A DNA stretch of 20,878 nt, from positions 1-20,878 of IMG/VR virus record IMGVR_UViG_3300041964_000177; one strand, written 5' to 3'. The notes under the pieces were generated by a model. That model was given only the letters and a program-made list of their open reading frames with translations, was not told the origin of the DNA and made no database searches. Below, piece by piece: positions 1 to 8,218 of this stretch (positions within the stretch are counted from its first letter, which is position 1; the number at the start of each line of letters is the position of its first letter). The position numbers and the translations under genes were made by a program. This DNA is from a virus.

Positions 1-802
1 AGCAGCTACTTACAGTAAAGCTTTCCTTTTACATGGCATCGCTAACGAGGCGCTTTTTAGTTTCACTCCCCCATGGTGGTCGAAAATCACTCACCCCCCC
101 GCTTCGCCGCTGGCGCTCGGTGCTCCTTTTGTGGTCCTGGCCGGCTCCCGCCCCCTCATCACAAGACCCTTGTTTTTTCTGTTTGCCCGTGAGGGTTTCT
201 TTCCGTGCCCCATATCCTCAACCAAGCACGCCAGGACGGGCTATGACGCGCAGATGTTGTTCACGGTGCTTCCTCGCGTGGGCGTGGCGCGCATCTCTAT
301 GGACAGCATGCCCATCGACCGGCAGGGCGCACGGCACGGCTATTGGGTTTGCGTCATTGCAAGGCATCCGGCACGGGCGGAGTGGGTCTCGTCATAGGAG
401 CGCACAGTCGCCATGACCTAAGCACCTCGTCGCGACCACCTCACACGCCACTCGCCCTGCGTGAACTTTGCGGCCAAGGTCGGCGGCAACCCCCCTGCCT
501 GCTGCAAGGTGTCGCCCGTTTTCGCATGGCTGCACGTCGCGTACCGGGGGACTGTTGAACACGCCGCGGCGGAAACCGGCTGGGTCCGCTCCACAAGGCT
601 TTTTGATGCCGGCGGCGGGTAGCACCACCCCGACCTCTCAAAGCCGCTCTGCGGCGATCCACGGCGAAAGCGCCTCCGTGTCCCACATGTCCGGGCTAGA
701 ACCCCGTACCCGCGTATGCCTTTCCAAAGCTCGCGTGCGAGCGAGAGTCGCACCGGCCAGGCGGGCGCGGCCCGATAGCTTCGTGATTTGATTGGCAAAC
801 AT
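1..802 (-). pseudogene. Helix-turn-helix Rep-like gene, frameshifted copy
   Basis: This is the unit 1 copy of the gene intact at 10414-11232. Its start codon is at 802 (SD-like AGGGG just upstream), and across the circular join its end would lie near 20850. The reading frame is interrupted many times by one- and two-base insertions and deletions relative to unit 2, so recognisable pieces (SLARELWK, FRRGSPQSGF-like shadows, LPPTLAAKFTQGE) fall in different frames. Indels in short runs look like unpolished contig-end sequence rather than natural decay. Decay of a redundant copy in a real dimer cannot be excluded. Confidence 0.7.
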
Positions 803-845
803 TCCCCTGCCCTTCTATGCCGAGGACGCGGGTCAGGTCGGCCGT

Positions 846-894
846 CGCTGAAATCACTTTCAGCGTTGACACGGTCAGCGAATTTGGAGATCAT
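846..894 (+). promoter_or_regulatory. Plus-strand promoter with upstream palindrome (unit 1)
   Basis: CGCTGAAA-TCAC-TTTCAGCG (846-865) abuts a -35 box TTGACA (866-871), a 17-base spacer and GATCAT (889-894). The same promoter parts occur in unit 2 at 11274-11323 with a different palindrome loop and spacer, so the boxes and stem are conserved while the rest varies. It would drive the short RNA at about 901-964. Confidence 0.6.
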
Positions 895-900
895 CGAGGT

Positions 901-964
901 GCTGAGTTTTCGACGATCTCATTCCAAAGGCCCTGAAGCTTCCGGCTTCGGGGCCTTTCCTTGT
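901..964 (+). ncRNA. Candidate counter-transcribed RNA (unit 1 allele)
   Basis: A short transcript is predicted from the promoter at 866-894 to the terminator at 926-958. It is antisense to the leader of the HTH gene, which begins at 802. The terminator differs from that of unit 2 in both arms yet still pairs (AAAGGCCC with GGGCCTTT, with an inner GAAGC/GCTTC stem). The ends are estimates, and no transcript data are available here. Confidence 0.5.
926..958 (+). terminator. Intrinsic-type terminator of the candidate ctRNA (unit 1)
   Basis: AAAGGCCC (926-933) pairs with GGGCCTTT (951-958), enclosing GAAGC-TTCCG-GCTTC. The 3' side ends TTTCC, a weak T tract. Read on the minus strand the same hairpin could end the parA-RHH transcript. 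Confidence 0.55.
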
Positions 965-1105
965 TCAGCGTTCCGCCGTGTTCATTCCTCCGTCGAATCG
1001 TTGTCGATTGCGGGCTGATTTGCCCGGCAAGTCAAACGGCGCAGCGCCGTAGCCGGCGCCGTAATTCTGTATTGTCGTAAGGGCGTAATGCCGTTGATAC
1101 GGCAC

Positions 1106-1340
1106 CTACTCCGGCGGGAACTGCTCCGCCAGACGGCGCGGAGCACGTCGGACATCGGCTTGCCCTGCTTCACGCAGTAAATCTTCATCCGCGAATGCAG
1201 CTCTCCGTCCACGTCGAGTGTGAACCTGACCATCCGCTTCGCGGTGCCGCCGGAGAGGGGCTCATGTCCTTGCCGCTCTCGATCCACGCATCGGCATTCG
1301 CCGGGGGTGTTGGTCGCTTGAACGCGACGGTCTTCTTCAT
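1106..1340 (-). pseudogene. Ribbon-helix-helix partition gene, frameshifted copy
   Basis: Unit 1 copy of the gene at 11536-11772, two bases shorter. One base is missing in the codons before [10 protein letters not shown] (GCGGTGCC against GCCGGTGCC), and another near the C terminus (CAGACGG against CAGAACGG). The DNA-binding core [19 protein letters not shown] is still readable between the two lesions. The start (1340) overlaps the parA stop (1337) as ATGA. Confidence 0.75.
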
Positions 1341-1983
1341 GCTGCCGCTCTCCGCTGATTTTGTAGGAGGGTTATGGCGAGGCCAAGCGAACGCACCTCA
1401 CGAGATGCTTCGCTGTTTGGATCGACCTCAAGGACGGTGAGTCCCTGCGCTGCGGACTCCGCAAATGTGACCCGCTGCGACAATGGCGTGGGAAGCACGG
1501 AGAAGGCGGAGCCGGCGAAAGGCATCGCAACATCGCGCCCGATTGCCGTATTCACGACCTTGCGGTTCACCGTAAACACGGCTCGGATGTTGTCTTTGAA
1601 CTGCTGAGCTTCCTTCACAAGCTGGACGGTCTGGTCCGCTGCCCATACGTCGAACGGTGAGGGCGTGATCGGGATGATGACTAGGTCGCTGGCCAGGATG
1701 GCGCTGCGGCCGAGATCGTTGACCCGTGGTGCGCCGTCGATCAGCGTCACCGCATAATCGGCAGCAACGGACGGAAGATCACGGTGCAGCGTCGGCGTTG
1801 CCATGCCGATAACCGGAAAGAGTGGAGCAGCTTCCCTGGCCGATGACCACGACATAGCACTTGCTTGGGATCGGCATCGACAACGAGGGTACGGAAGCCC
1901 TCACGGGCGAAGTAGGCGGCCAGATTGAGGGTCACTGTCGTTTTGCCGACGCCGCCCTTCTGGTTCAGCAATCCAATGATCAT
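1337..1983 (-). pseudogene. parA: parA, copy with a single-base frameshift
   Basis: Unit 1 copy of the gene at 11769-12416. One A is missing near 1864 (CTTGGGATC against CTTGAGGATC), just after the VVDADP motif, which separates the Walker A part from the rest. Elsewhere it differs from unit 2 mainly by third-position changes (for example GACGGAAGATCACGG against GACGGGAGGTCTCGG) and DVAMPF against DVAEAF. Silent changes like these are a sign of a real second allele, unlike the lone deletion. Confidence 0.85.
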
Positions 1984-2007
1984 GCCGGGGTCCCGACTCG
2001 CCGTGGC

Positions 2008-2124
2008 TACGAGCTTACGGCGATACGGTGCCGGTGAAGTGGTTAACAAAAACTTTCCGGCTGTGGCTTTGCGGTCATCGCAGCCGCGTAATTGCGGTTT
2101 TACGGTGCCACGACGATACGGCGC
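2008..2124. promoter_or_regulatory. TACGG octad clusters upstream of parA (unit 1)
   Basis: Two clusters of three 8-base repeats, at 2008-2031 (TACGAGCT, TACGGCGA, TACGGTGC) and 2101-2124 (TACGGTGC, CACGACGA, TACGGCGC). They lie between divergent parA and the 158-codon gene and are identical in unit 2 (12442-12558, annotated there). Confidence 0.5.
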
Positions 2125-2163
2125 TAAGGATCAACATCGCTGATTGAATGAGAGGGTTGCAGA

Positions 2164-2640
2164 TTGGCTACTACACTGCTGGACAGCATTTTATCTGCCC
2201 ATCTAAGTCCGAACGAGTGGTTCGATTATTTTGGTACTCTTACAGCTAAAGAATTTGAAAATACTCTCGATGAAGTAGTAGCATCAAAGAAATTTCATTC
2301 TAATTTATATGTAGGTTTCGCCAGAAAGCTCCACGAATATGGGAATTTCCAAGAAGGTCTATCCGAAGAATATCGTTTGGCACTTATTTTGGAAGCCGAA
2401 GTAATTATGAAGGTTGTGATCGCGAACATTAATGAAGAGCATAGACAAGATATTATAACAGAATGGGCCGCGTCACAGGATTATGCGGAACGGTTCGGCT
2501 ATAGAAGCGGGTCCCTTTATGGGACCTTAGAGCCCCGTCACGTATTCAAGAATGAAGTGCCCGATTTAACCAATCATTCAAATTGTATTCAGATGCACCC
2601 CTCCCCTGTGCGATCCCTGGTGGGGAGGAGATTGAGATGA
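2164..2640 (+). CDS. AT-rich accessory gene, 158 residues, unknown function (unit 1)
   Basis: Same protein as 12598-13074; one silent C/T difference is visible (GGGTCCCTT against GGGTCTCTT). The frame opens with TTG at 2164 behind GAGAGG. It stays intact within the noisy half of unit 1. Full description is under the unit 2 copy. Confidence 0.75.
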   Translation: MATTLLDSILSAHLSPNEWFDYFGTLTAKEFENTLDEVVASKKFHSNLYVGFARKLHEYGNFQEGLSEEYRLALILEAEVIMKVVIANINEEHRQDIITEWAASQDYAERFGYRSGSLYGTLEPRHVFKNEVPDLTNHSNCIQMHPSPVRSLVGRRLR

Positions 2641-2807
2641 GTGAAGCCCAGGAATCTCGGCCCTACCTGCACCGACTCTCCGACGCAACGTGGCATTTAT
2701 CTCTGACAATTCTCGTCGCCGCTTTGGCCATCTTGGCGTGCGCGGCTGTCGGGGGTTTTTGGTGGCTATTCTTCTGGGGGATTGGTCATCTATTCGGTGC
2801 GTGGTGA
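2637..2807 (+). CDS. Single-helix membrane peptide, 56 residues (unit 1)
   Basis: Identical to the product at 13071-13241. ATG at 2637 overlaps the stop of the upstream gene as ATGA and is preceded by GGGGAGGAGATTGAG, so this start is preferred over the longer in-frame opening at 2583. Confidence 0.7.
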   Translation: MSEAQESRPYLHRLSDATWHLSLTILVAALAILACAAVGGFWWLFFWGIGHLFGAW

Positions 2808-2817
2808 CGTTGCATGG

Positions 2818-2958
2818 CTAGGCTAGAAGGTCCGCCATCTTCCATATCGCAAGTGCCCAGATAGCTATCGTAAAGAACCCCACGCCAGAGAAGACCAGGA
2901 TAGTTTCTGCGGCGCTTTCATAAGTTCTGCGATTTTCCACGATCCGAGGAACTCGCAT
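2818..2958 (-). CDS. Small membrane peptide, 46 residues (unit 1)
   Basis: Reads MRVPRIVENRRTYES, then a hydrophobic helix ILVFSGVGFFTIAIWALAIW, then KMADLLA. It begins 8 bases after a very strong SD (AAAGGAGAGG). Unit 2 carries N in place of T at residue 12, and GTTATG in place of GTGATG at the start. A longer open frame runs upstream to 3354 but has no family features and is broken in unit 2. Convergent with the 56-residue gene, 10 bases away. Confidence 0.6.
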   Translation of the reverse strand: MRVPRIVENRRTYESAAETILVFSGVGFFTIAIWALAIWKMADLLA

Positions 2959-3070
2959 CACCTCTCCTTTGCCCGACTCATCGCTTGTAAGCCGGTGAAG
3001 TGAACTTCGGTTCCTTGTCGCATCCAAGCGGATTTTTGTCGCTGGCTGTATACTGGCTCGCCGTGTCAGG

Positions 3071-3116
3071 GGGTCTGAGCCTAACTCCCCGAGCGCGGGG
3101 CTCCTATTGAGGCCAC
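3071..3116. repeat. Interspersed repeat A (unit 1)
   Basis: GGGTCTGAGCCTAACTCC, a CCCCGAGCGCGGGG hairpin, then CTCCTATTGAGGCCAC. Its partner B lies at 3905-3953. Together the two flank the structured RNA and the 71- and 73-residue genes. Confidence 0.75.
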
Positions 3117-3154
3117 CGCAAAGGCTGGAACCTCGCGCACCAACAGTCGTTTTG

Positions 3155-3273
3155 CCTGTGTCCCTGCCGCGCCCCCGAAGCGATATTCGGCAGGACAGGC
3201 CGCGCTCGATAAACCTTGAACGAGCAATGTGAGCCACTGGCCGCCCGGTGTAACGCTTGGCGGCCTTTTCTTT
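3155..3273 (+). ncRNA. Structured RNA ending in an intrinsic terminator (unit 1)
   Basis: Same structure as 13588-13706, described there. In this copy the long stem is 3155-3199, a small GCTCG/CGAGC stem follows, and the terminator GGCCGCC / GGCGGCC sits at 3239-3265, followed by TTTTCTTT. Confidence 0.5.
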
Positions 3274-3294
3274 GCCCATGGTAGGCTGCGACGA

Positions 3295-3510
3295 ATGACT
3301 GAACCCCGCCGCTTCCCGCCGCCCTGGTCCGTCCAGCGCACTGTAGGCGACCACTTCAAGGTTCAGGACGCGAACGGGCTAGATTTGGCTTGGGTTTACG
3401 TGAAGGCGGCCGGGGCTGGCGTGGCCGGGCTCACGGAAGACGAGGCACGAAGGATCGCGGCAAATATCGCTAGGCTGCCGGAGCTGCTGAAGCGCCAGGA
3501 TGCAGGATGA
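3295..3510 (+). CDS. Small Bradyrhizobium-type conserved protein, 71 residues (unit 1)
   Basis: Identical to the product of 13728-13943. ATG at 3295 is preferred over the frame opening at 3229 because the latter lies inside the terminator hairpin and the family's usual start is MTEPRRFPPPW. Confidence 0.8.
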   Translation: MTEPRRFPPPWSVQRTVGDHFKVQDANGLDLAWVYVKAAGAGVAGLTEDEARRIAANIARLPELLKRQDAG

Positions 3511-3728
3511 CGCTGTTCCACGTCACACGCTATGACAAGGACGGCAGGGTGACGACCGCCGTTGTTCCCGTCGAGGCTGAATCGAAATCAGCAGCGGCCG
3601 AAAAGGTCTGCGGCTTCGCTGTCGCCAGCGACGTGAAACCCGGTCGCGCTACGGCCAGTGTCCTCGCATTGGGTGAGCCCGCGGGTGATCGGGAATACTT
3701 CCGCCGCGCCAGTGAGGGAAAGGGTTAG
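3507..3728 (+). CDS. Small hypothetical protein, 73 residues (unit 1)
   Basis: Identical to the product of 13940-14161. Starts at ATG 3507, overlapping the preceding stop as ATGA. Confidence 0.7.
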   Translation: MTLFHVTRYDKDGRVTTAVVPVEAESKSAAAEKVCGFAVASDVKPGRATASVLALGEPAGDREYFRRASEGKG

Positions 3729-3904
3729 CGCCGCGTGCCACGATGCAAGCGCGGATTCGCATAACGTGCAGTCTGGAACGCGATTTTAAGTTCTCAGATA
3801 GCATTCCTGGCCGAGTTCCGCATGTGGAACAGACAAGGCTAGAACAGGCCCAGCAAAACCCCGACGAAAGCGCCCCATGAGGCATGCCGCGAATACTTTA
3901 ACTT

Positions 3905-3953
3905 GGGTCTGGGGCCTAACTCCTCCCCAAGCGCGGGACTCCTATTGAGGCGA
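3905..3953. repeat. Interspersed repeat B (unit 1)
   Basis: GGGTCTGGGGCCTAACTCC, TCCCCAAGCGCGGGA, CTCCTATTGAGGCGAC; partner of repeat A at 3071-3116. The rest of 3729-4040 shows no gene I can support. A minus-strand frame ending AFVGVLLGLF at about 3840 has no start codon and is shifted by one base in unit 2. Confidence 0.75.
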
Positions 3954-4040
3954 CGCTGAGCAAGCCGAGCCGCTAGGTTGACTCGACCGCTGCCACTCGC
4001 GTGAATGCAGGGGCTGGGGACATCCTAAGGAGCTGCCCAG

Positions 4041-4364
4041 GTGAAGCTATGGATTTTCATCGGGGTGCTGATCGTCGCCGGAGTATTCTACGCAAGAAGC
4101 GACCTCAACAAACCACCACCTGTTGTTCGAACTGACATGCCCTTTCCGGAAGAGCAGCGCCGCGCGGCAACAGAAGCCATCCAAGCGGCGGGGTTTAATT
4201 GTCCAGAGGCTAAGCTCGCCTATGCGAGAGGGCAGGATCCCATCGGCAACGTTACTCGCATTCATTGCGGGCCCGAAGGAGGCGATAGTGTTTATGAAAA
4301 AGCGGTGTTTCGCCTGACCTTTCGGCCAAATGGAACCTACGTTGTGGGGCCTTGGGAAGACTAG
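4041..4364 (+). CDS. Membrane-anchored extracytoplasmic protein, 107 residues (unit 1)
   Basis: Identical to the product of 14473-14796. GTG start at 4041, with AAGGAG 9 bases upstream. Confidence 0.75.
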   Translation: MKLWIFIGVLIVAGVFYARSDLNKPPPVVRTDMPFPEEQRRAATEAIQAAGFNCPEAKLAYARGQDPIGNVTRIHCGPEGGDSVYEKAVFRLTFRPNGTYVVGPWED

Positions 4365-4474
4365 ACGGGGCTGCTGGTCATCAGGTCACCTCAGGAATTC
4401 AAAAACGCTCAGCGAGAAGTTTGAGTGACCCGCCGGTGGAAACCCCTTCGAAGCCTGACTCAAAAATCGCATTG

Positions 4475-4711
4475 CTAGGCGTGTCCAGCCGCACCGGCGC
4501 TCAGAACGTCGATTTCGGCGACGCGCTTGATGCAACGGGTGAGGAACCGCTCCGCATTCCGAAGCTGCTCATCTTCCGTCATTGCCGGATACTCGGCGCA
4601 GACCATGGCCGCATAGTTCTTCGTCATGGCCATGAGGACAGATGGCCGGTTCTCCGGGTGCAGCGGGCAGACCAGCATCGCCACGGCATCGAAGATTTCG
4701 TCGGGTGTCAT
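4475..4711 (-). CDS. Last gene of the virion operon, 78 residues (unit 1)
   Basis: Identical to the product of 14906-15142; start ATG at 4711. In this copy one missing G at about 4732 opens the frame upstream into the 59-residue gene, giving an apparent 138-residue fusion that is absent from unit 2. Confidence 0.6.
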   Translation of the reverse strand: MTPDEIFDAVAMLVCPLHPENRPSVLMAMTKNYAAMVCAEYPAMTEDEQLRNAERFLTRCIKRVAEIDVLSAGAAGHA

Positions 4712-4712
4712 T

Positions 4713-4891
4713 TCACAGCTTCGTGAACGGGGCGCCAGCCGCGCAAAGCCAGCGCCCCGTTCTGTTTGTGAGCCCTTCGCGCATGGAGCGTGCGCCGGTG
4801 CTCGCGACCTTTCCGCACCTTGACCCCTATCGCTGGGTGCCGGGGAGGCGTGGTTCCCGTTGTCGGACGGGGCCGCTAACCGCCCTCTCAT
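4713..4891 (-). pseudogene. 59-residue gene, frameshifted copy
   Basis: Copy of 15144-15323 lacking one G (CTTCGTGAAC against CTTCGGTGAAC). Its frame therefore runs into the next gene rather than stopping. ATG at 4891 overlaps the portal stop. Confidence 0.4.
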
Positions 4892-6131
4892 GAGCTGGCA
4901 CCCATGTTCGTGGCAGCCGCGTTCGGCCGCATGTATTGGTCACCGCCGGGATCCGGTTGAGGCCCTCCCAGACCCGCGCATCGTTCGGTGACATGAAGCC
5001 CGCCTCTATGCCGGTTCGGTAAGCCGCGAAGCGTGCGGCAGGTCGCCGCGGAGCAACCCGGTCAGGTCGTGTTCCAGCACATATTGGCGCCGGCCTTCAT
5101 CGGTCAGGAGGGCGAGCTGTAGCTGTGCTTCGACGCGGCGGGCCCATGGTGCGAAGCAGTTCTGCACAAGCGCTCGGCTCTCTTCGGTCAGGCTCCATAG
5201 CTGGCATTTTTGCCCAGCCCGACGACAGAGAGCGGCACGCCGTAGATGCGGGCGATGTCCTCTAGTCCTAGGACCCGCGCCTCGTGGAACTGCGCTTCAC
5301 GCCCCGGCGTCCCCAGCGCATTGGCCTTCAGGCCGGCCTCGAGGAGCAGCGGGGCGACACCGGAGCGCATCCGGCCGACACGCTCGGACAGCTGCGCCTT
5401 CAAACGCTGGAACGCCGTGTCGGCAAGTTCACCTTGGAAGCTCGCGTCGGTCTCAAAGCTCAAGTCTGGAACAAAGCCGCGGTCGACCTGACCTTGCGCC
5501 AATTCGGATTGAGCCATGGCGAGACCCACGGCGCCGCCGGCCCAGGCCAAAGGTCCGACGCCAATCATCCCATCGCGTGAGGCGTATTTGAGATGGCAGA
5601 CTTCATCGGCAAGGTAGACCCGTGAGGCCCCGGAGCCGTCACTAACCTGATAGCGCAGGCGGCCGCTCTGGAGCCTCTCTGGAGCCACGGAGCGGGCCGG
5701 GAGGTAGTGTAGGGCGGAGACCTGCCCTCGGGCGTCATGAGCGATGTGAGCGTACGCATTGCCGGCCATGCATAAATCCCGAAGCAGCAGGTCCCTAAGC
5801 TCGAACGCGCTCATGCCGGGCGCCGCCACTTCATTGAGGATCCGCTGGATTGGGTGCCGCTCAACGAGTTCACGCCCGCCATCAGGAAGGCGTTTGTAAA
5901 TCGACAGCGCAAGGCGGCTAAGCCTTCAGAAATTAACGAGACGCACCTTGCCGCGACGGCCAGGGTGTTGACCGCAGCCTCGGGCGTCGTGAAGCCGCCG
6001 CCGGTCCGATAGGTGACCAGATTTCTGGCCCAGTTGTCGCCGTCGGAATAGGCCGCGGTCGGCCAATTCATGACGCCCAAGGGCGTAACCTCGCGGCGCT
6101 CAATTCCGAATAGACGCGCCAAGCGGCCCAC
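4888..6131 (-). pseudogene. Portal gene, frameshifted and allelically distinct copy
   Basis: Copy of the portal gene at 15320-16567 with four one-base deletions, near 4950, 5020, 5200 and 5905, that break the frame. Between roughly 5450 and 5960 it also carries dense substitutions. These keep the protein portal-like (ADEVCHLKYASRDGMIGVG here, ADEIAHLRYASKDGQIGIG in unit 2), which sequencing error would not do. It starts at 6131, two bases after the protease stop. Confidence 0.85.
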
Positions 6132-6133
6132 GT

Positions 6134-6673
6134 TCAGGCTCTCAGCGTGTCGAGAAACGCCAACTCCAGCGCAAAACGCCCGGCGCGATGGCCTTCAAGG
6201 TGACGCCGCGCCACCGTAGCGTCGACATAAGCCGGCTGGGGCGTGATGGCGATGTCGTGGAGGTCGAGGTCTATCAGCTCGCGTAAGTTCTCGCCGTCGA
6301 CCTTGCTCCAGCGCTCTTCCCTAACCCGAAAGGCGAAGCTTGCGCCGCTGACATCGCCCCTGCCGACCATTTCCAAAACGTCGCGACCGATTGCGGTTTT
6401 CGCTACGTCGAGCTGAAAATTTAAGCCCCTGCGGTCCTCTCTCAGTCGCAATGTGCCCGATTTCGTGCGGCCTAGGACGCCCTCAACGTTGTGGTTCCAG
6501 AGTGCCAAAACGTCGGGCTTGTCCAGTAAACAGCGGCGGAACGCCCCCGGCCGCACGGTTTCGTAAAAGCCGCCAAGGTCGGCGGACCGAACGTCAAAGA
6601 CGGCCGCGTAGCCGTCCAGCATGTTACCGAACGTGTGAAGCTCCGGACTTGCACGGCGCTCGATTTCGCTCAT
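6134..6673 (-). CDS. HK97-family prohead protease (unit 1)
   Basis: Identical to the product of 16570-17109, 179 residues. The start at 6673 forms an ATGA overlap with the upstream gene; the frame is open further upstream to 6799, but only as a shadow of that gene. Confidence 0.9.
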   Translation of the reverse strand: MSEIERRASPELHTFGNMLDGYAAVFDVRSADLGGFYETVRPGAFRRCLLDKPDVLALWNHNVEGVLGRTKSGTLRLREDRRGLNFQLDVAKTAIGRDVLEMVGRGDVSGASFAFRVREERWSKVDGENLRELIDLDLHDIAITPQPAYVDATVARRHLEGHRAGRFALELAFLDTLRA

Positions 6674-6996
6674 TGCGCACCGTCCCGGCGTGCGAGCTCG
6701 TCCTTGATGACCTGGTCCGCGGCCGGAGCCGACTTGGGCCGTTCGCCTGACAAGGCTTCTGCGAGCCGGATCCGGCGCAAGTAGTGCTGGCCGCTCCAAT
6801 CCTCGGGTATTTCGACCAGCTTAACCGGCTCGGGCTCTGCACTGACCACCTCGGCCGTTTCCGGCTTCTGGTCCGTCCAGCCTGCCGCGCGATAAGCCTT
6901 GGCGAGACGCTCGGGCAGGTCGTGAACCCCCGGCCCAAACGAGTGGTTGCCGTCGGTGACTTGGCGGAGGAGCGTGACCTTCACCATTTGGCTCAC
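6670..6996 (-). CDS. Small capsid-operon protein, 108 residues (unit 1)
   Basis: Identical to the product of 17106-17432. ATGA overlaps both with the capsid gene before it and with the protease gene after it. Confidence 0.75.
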   Translation of the reverse strand: MSQMVKVTLLRQVTDGNHSFGPGVHDLPERLAKAYRAAGWTDQKPETAEVVSAEPEPVKLVEIPEDWSGQHYLRRIRLAEALSGERPKSAPAADQVIKDELARRDGAQ

Positions 6997-8162
6997 GCCG
7001 TAATCGCGCCGAAGGTGCCGTAGATCAGCCCTGTCGGCATCCGGATTGCCAAGGCGATGCGTTCTTCACAACGCACCATGAGCAAGTTTCTGGCGAAGAA
7101 ATCGGAGTGCTCAGAACTTATTTGGACCTCGCTCTGGAGCCTGTCGTAAAGAGTCACAGCACTCTGGAAATCGCCAACCAAGAATGACCCTGCAGCAATA
7201 GCCGGTGTTGCTACAACCGGGACACCCCACAGCCTCGGCTGGTCGACGTTTCCGAACGGGCCTTGGCTGATATATCTGCCATCAGCGTCCTTCATCTCAA
7301 CCATGCGAGAAAAGTCTGCGAGGTTTAGGACGATAGCGGAGGCCGCCAGGCCAATGTCGGCAAGCTGCGCAATGGCGTGGTGGATGACATCAACGCGCTT
7401 GTCGCCGGCCTGATTTCTGGCCACGTCATATCCGCTCGCGACGCCAATCATGCCCTGAAGATTCGGGGCCGTGCCATTGCCGCTTAAGAGCTGGATCTCT
7501 TCGACCAGGCCAAGGCCGAGACGAAGCTGGCCGTCAATGAACGCACGGAGCTGGTCGAGGTCGTCAAGGGATTGGCGCGAGACCGGCAGGAGGTGGGCTA
7601 TCACGCGGGCTGGAGCCGTATAGGTCGACAGCGTCATGTCAGACTCGGGCTTCAACGCGCCCTCAGCGACCGTCGCGGCATTGTTCACGAAAGCCGACTG
7701 CCTGATGTATTCGACTGTGCTTGAGGTCGTGCGGGCCTGCGGGAGAATGTCGCGAACGGTGAGACGTCGTTGCGGCAGAGCAATAATGCCGGGGCGCCTG
7801 TCCGCGGCAACCACGCTTCCCAAGCTGGTCAAGGCGCGCAACTCGAAGCGTGTAGAACCGCGTGCACCACCCTCGACGAAGCTCCGGATTTCCGGTGCCG
7901 CGATGGCTTGCTCGCCCCAAGTCTTCGGCTGCTCGTTGCCGTTCGCCAGTATCGGCACGGCGGTGGCACGGCGCTCCAAATCGGCAACCGTCTCGGCCTG
8001 ACCAATCGTGTTTTCGAGGCTCAGGGCCTCGGCCTTGAACGAGTCGAAATGGCCCTGCTCGGTCTCGTTCAGGCTGCGGTTTTCCGTGCCGGCGCGGTCA
8101 AGCAAAGCCCTCATTTTGGCGACGAGTACGCCGCGTTTTTCTCTGAGGTCGGCGAGTTTCAT
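6993..8162 (-). CDS. HK97-fold major capsid protein (unit 1)
   Basis: Identical to the 389-residue product of 17429-18598, with SD AGAAGGA upstream of ATG at 8162. Confidence 0.95.
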   Translation of the reverse strand: MKLADLREKRGVLVAKMRALLDRAGTENRSLNETEQGHFDSFKAEALSLENTIGQAETVADLERRATAVPILANGNEQPKTWGEQAIAAPEIRSFVEGGARGSTRFELRALTSLGSVVAADRRPGIIALPQRRLTVRDILPQARTTSSTVEYIRQSAFVNNAATVAEGALKPESDMTLSTYTAPARVIAHLLPVSRQSLDDLDQLRAFIDGQLRLGLGLVEEIQLLSGNGTAPNLQGMIGVASGYDVARNQAGDKRVDVIHHAIAQLADIGLAASAIVLNLADFSRMVEMKDADGRYISQGPFGNVDQPRLWGVPVVATPAIAAGSFLVGDFQSAVTLYDRLQSEVQISSEHSDFFARNLLMVRCEERIALAIRMPTGLIYGTFGAITA

Positions 8163-8218
8163 GGAAGTGTCCTTCTAAGGGTCTGGGGCGCTTCACAGCG
8201 GCCGTTGGGTGGTGCGCT

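Noticed and set aside
2818-3354. A 178-codon minus-strand frame
   Set aside because: Only the last 46 codons have protein-like character and a strong SD. The upstream part covers repeat A and the structured RNA and is frameshifted in unit 2.
4475-4891. Apparent 138-residue fusion protein
   Set aside because: It depends on a single missing base in unit 1; unit 2 has two separate frames.
1-6131. Reading parA, RHH, HTH and portal of unit 1 as true pseudogenes
   Set aside because: The lesion pattern favours sequence error. They are listed as pseudogenes only because the frames are broken as given.
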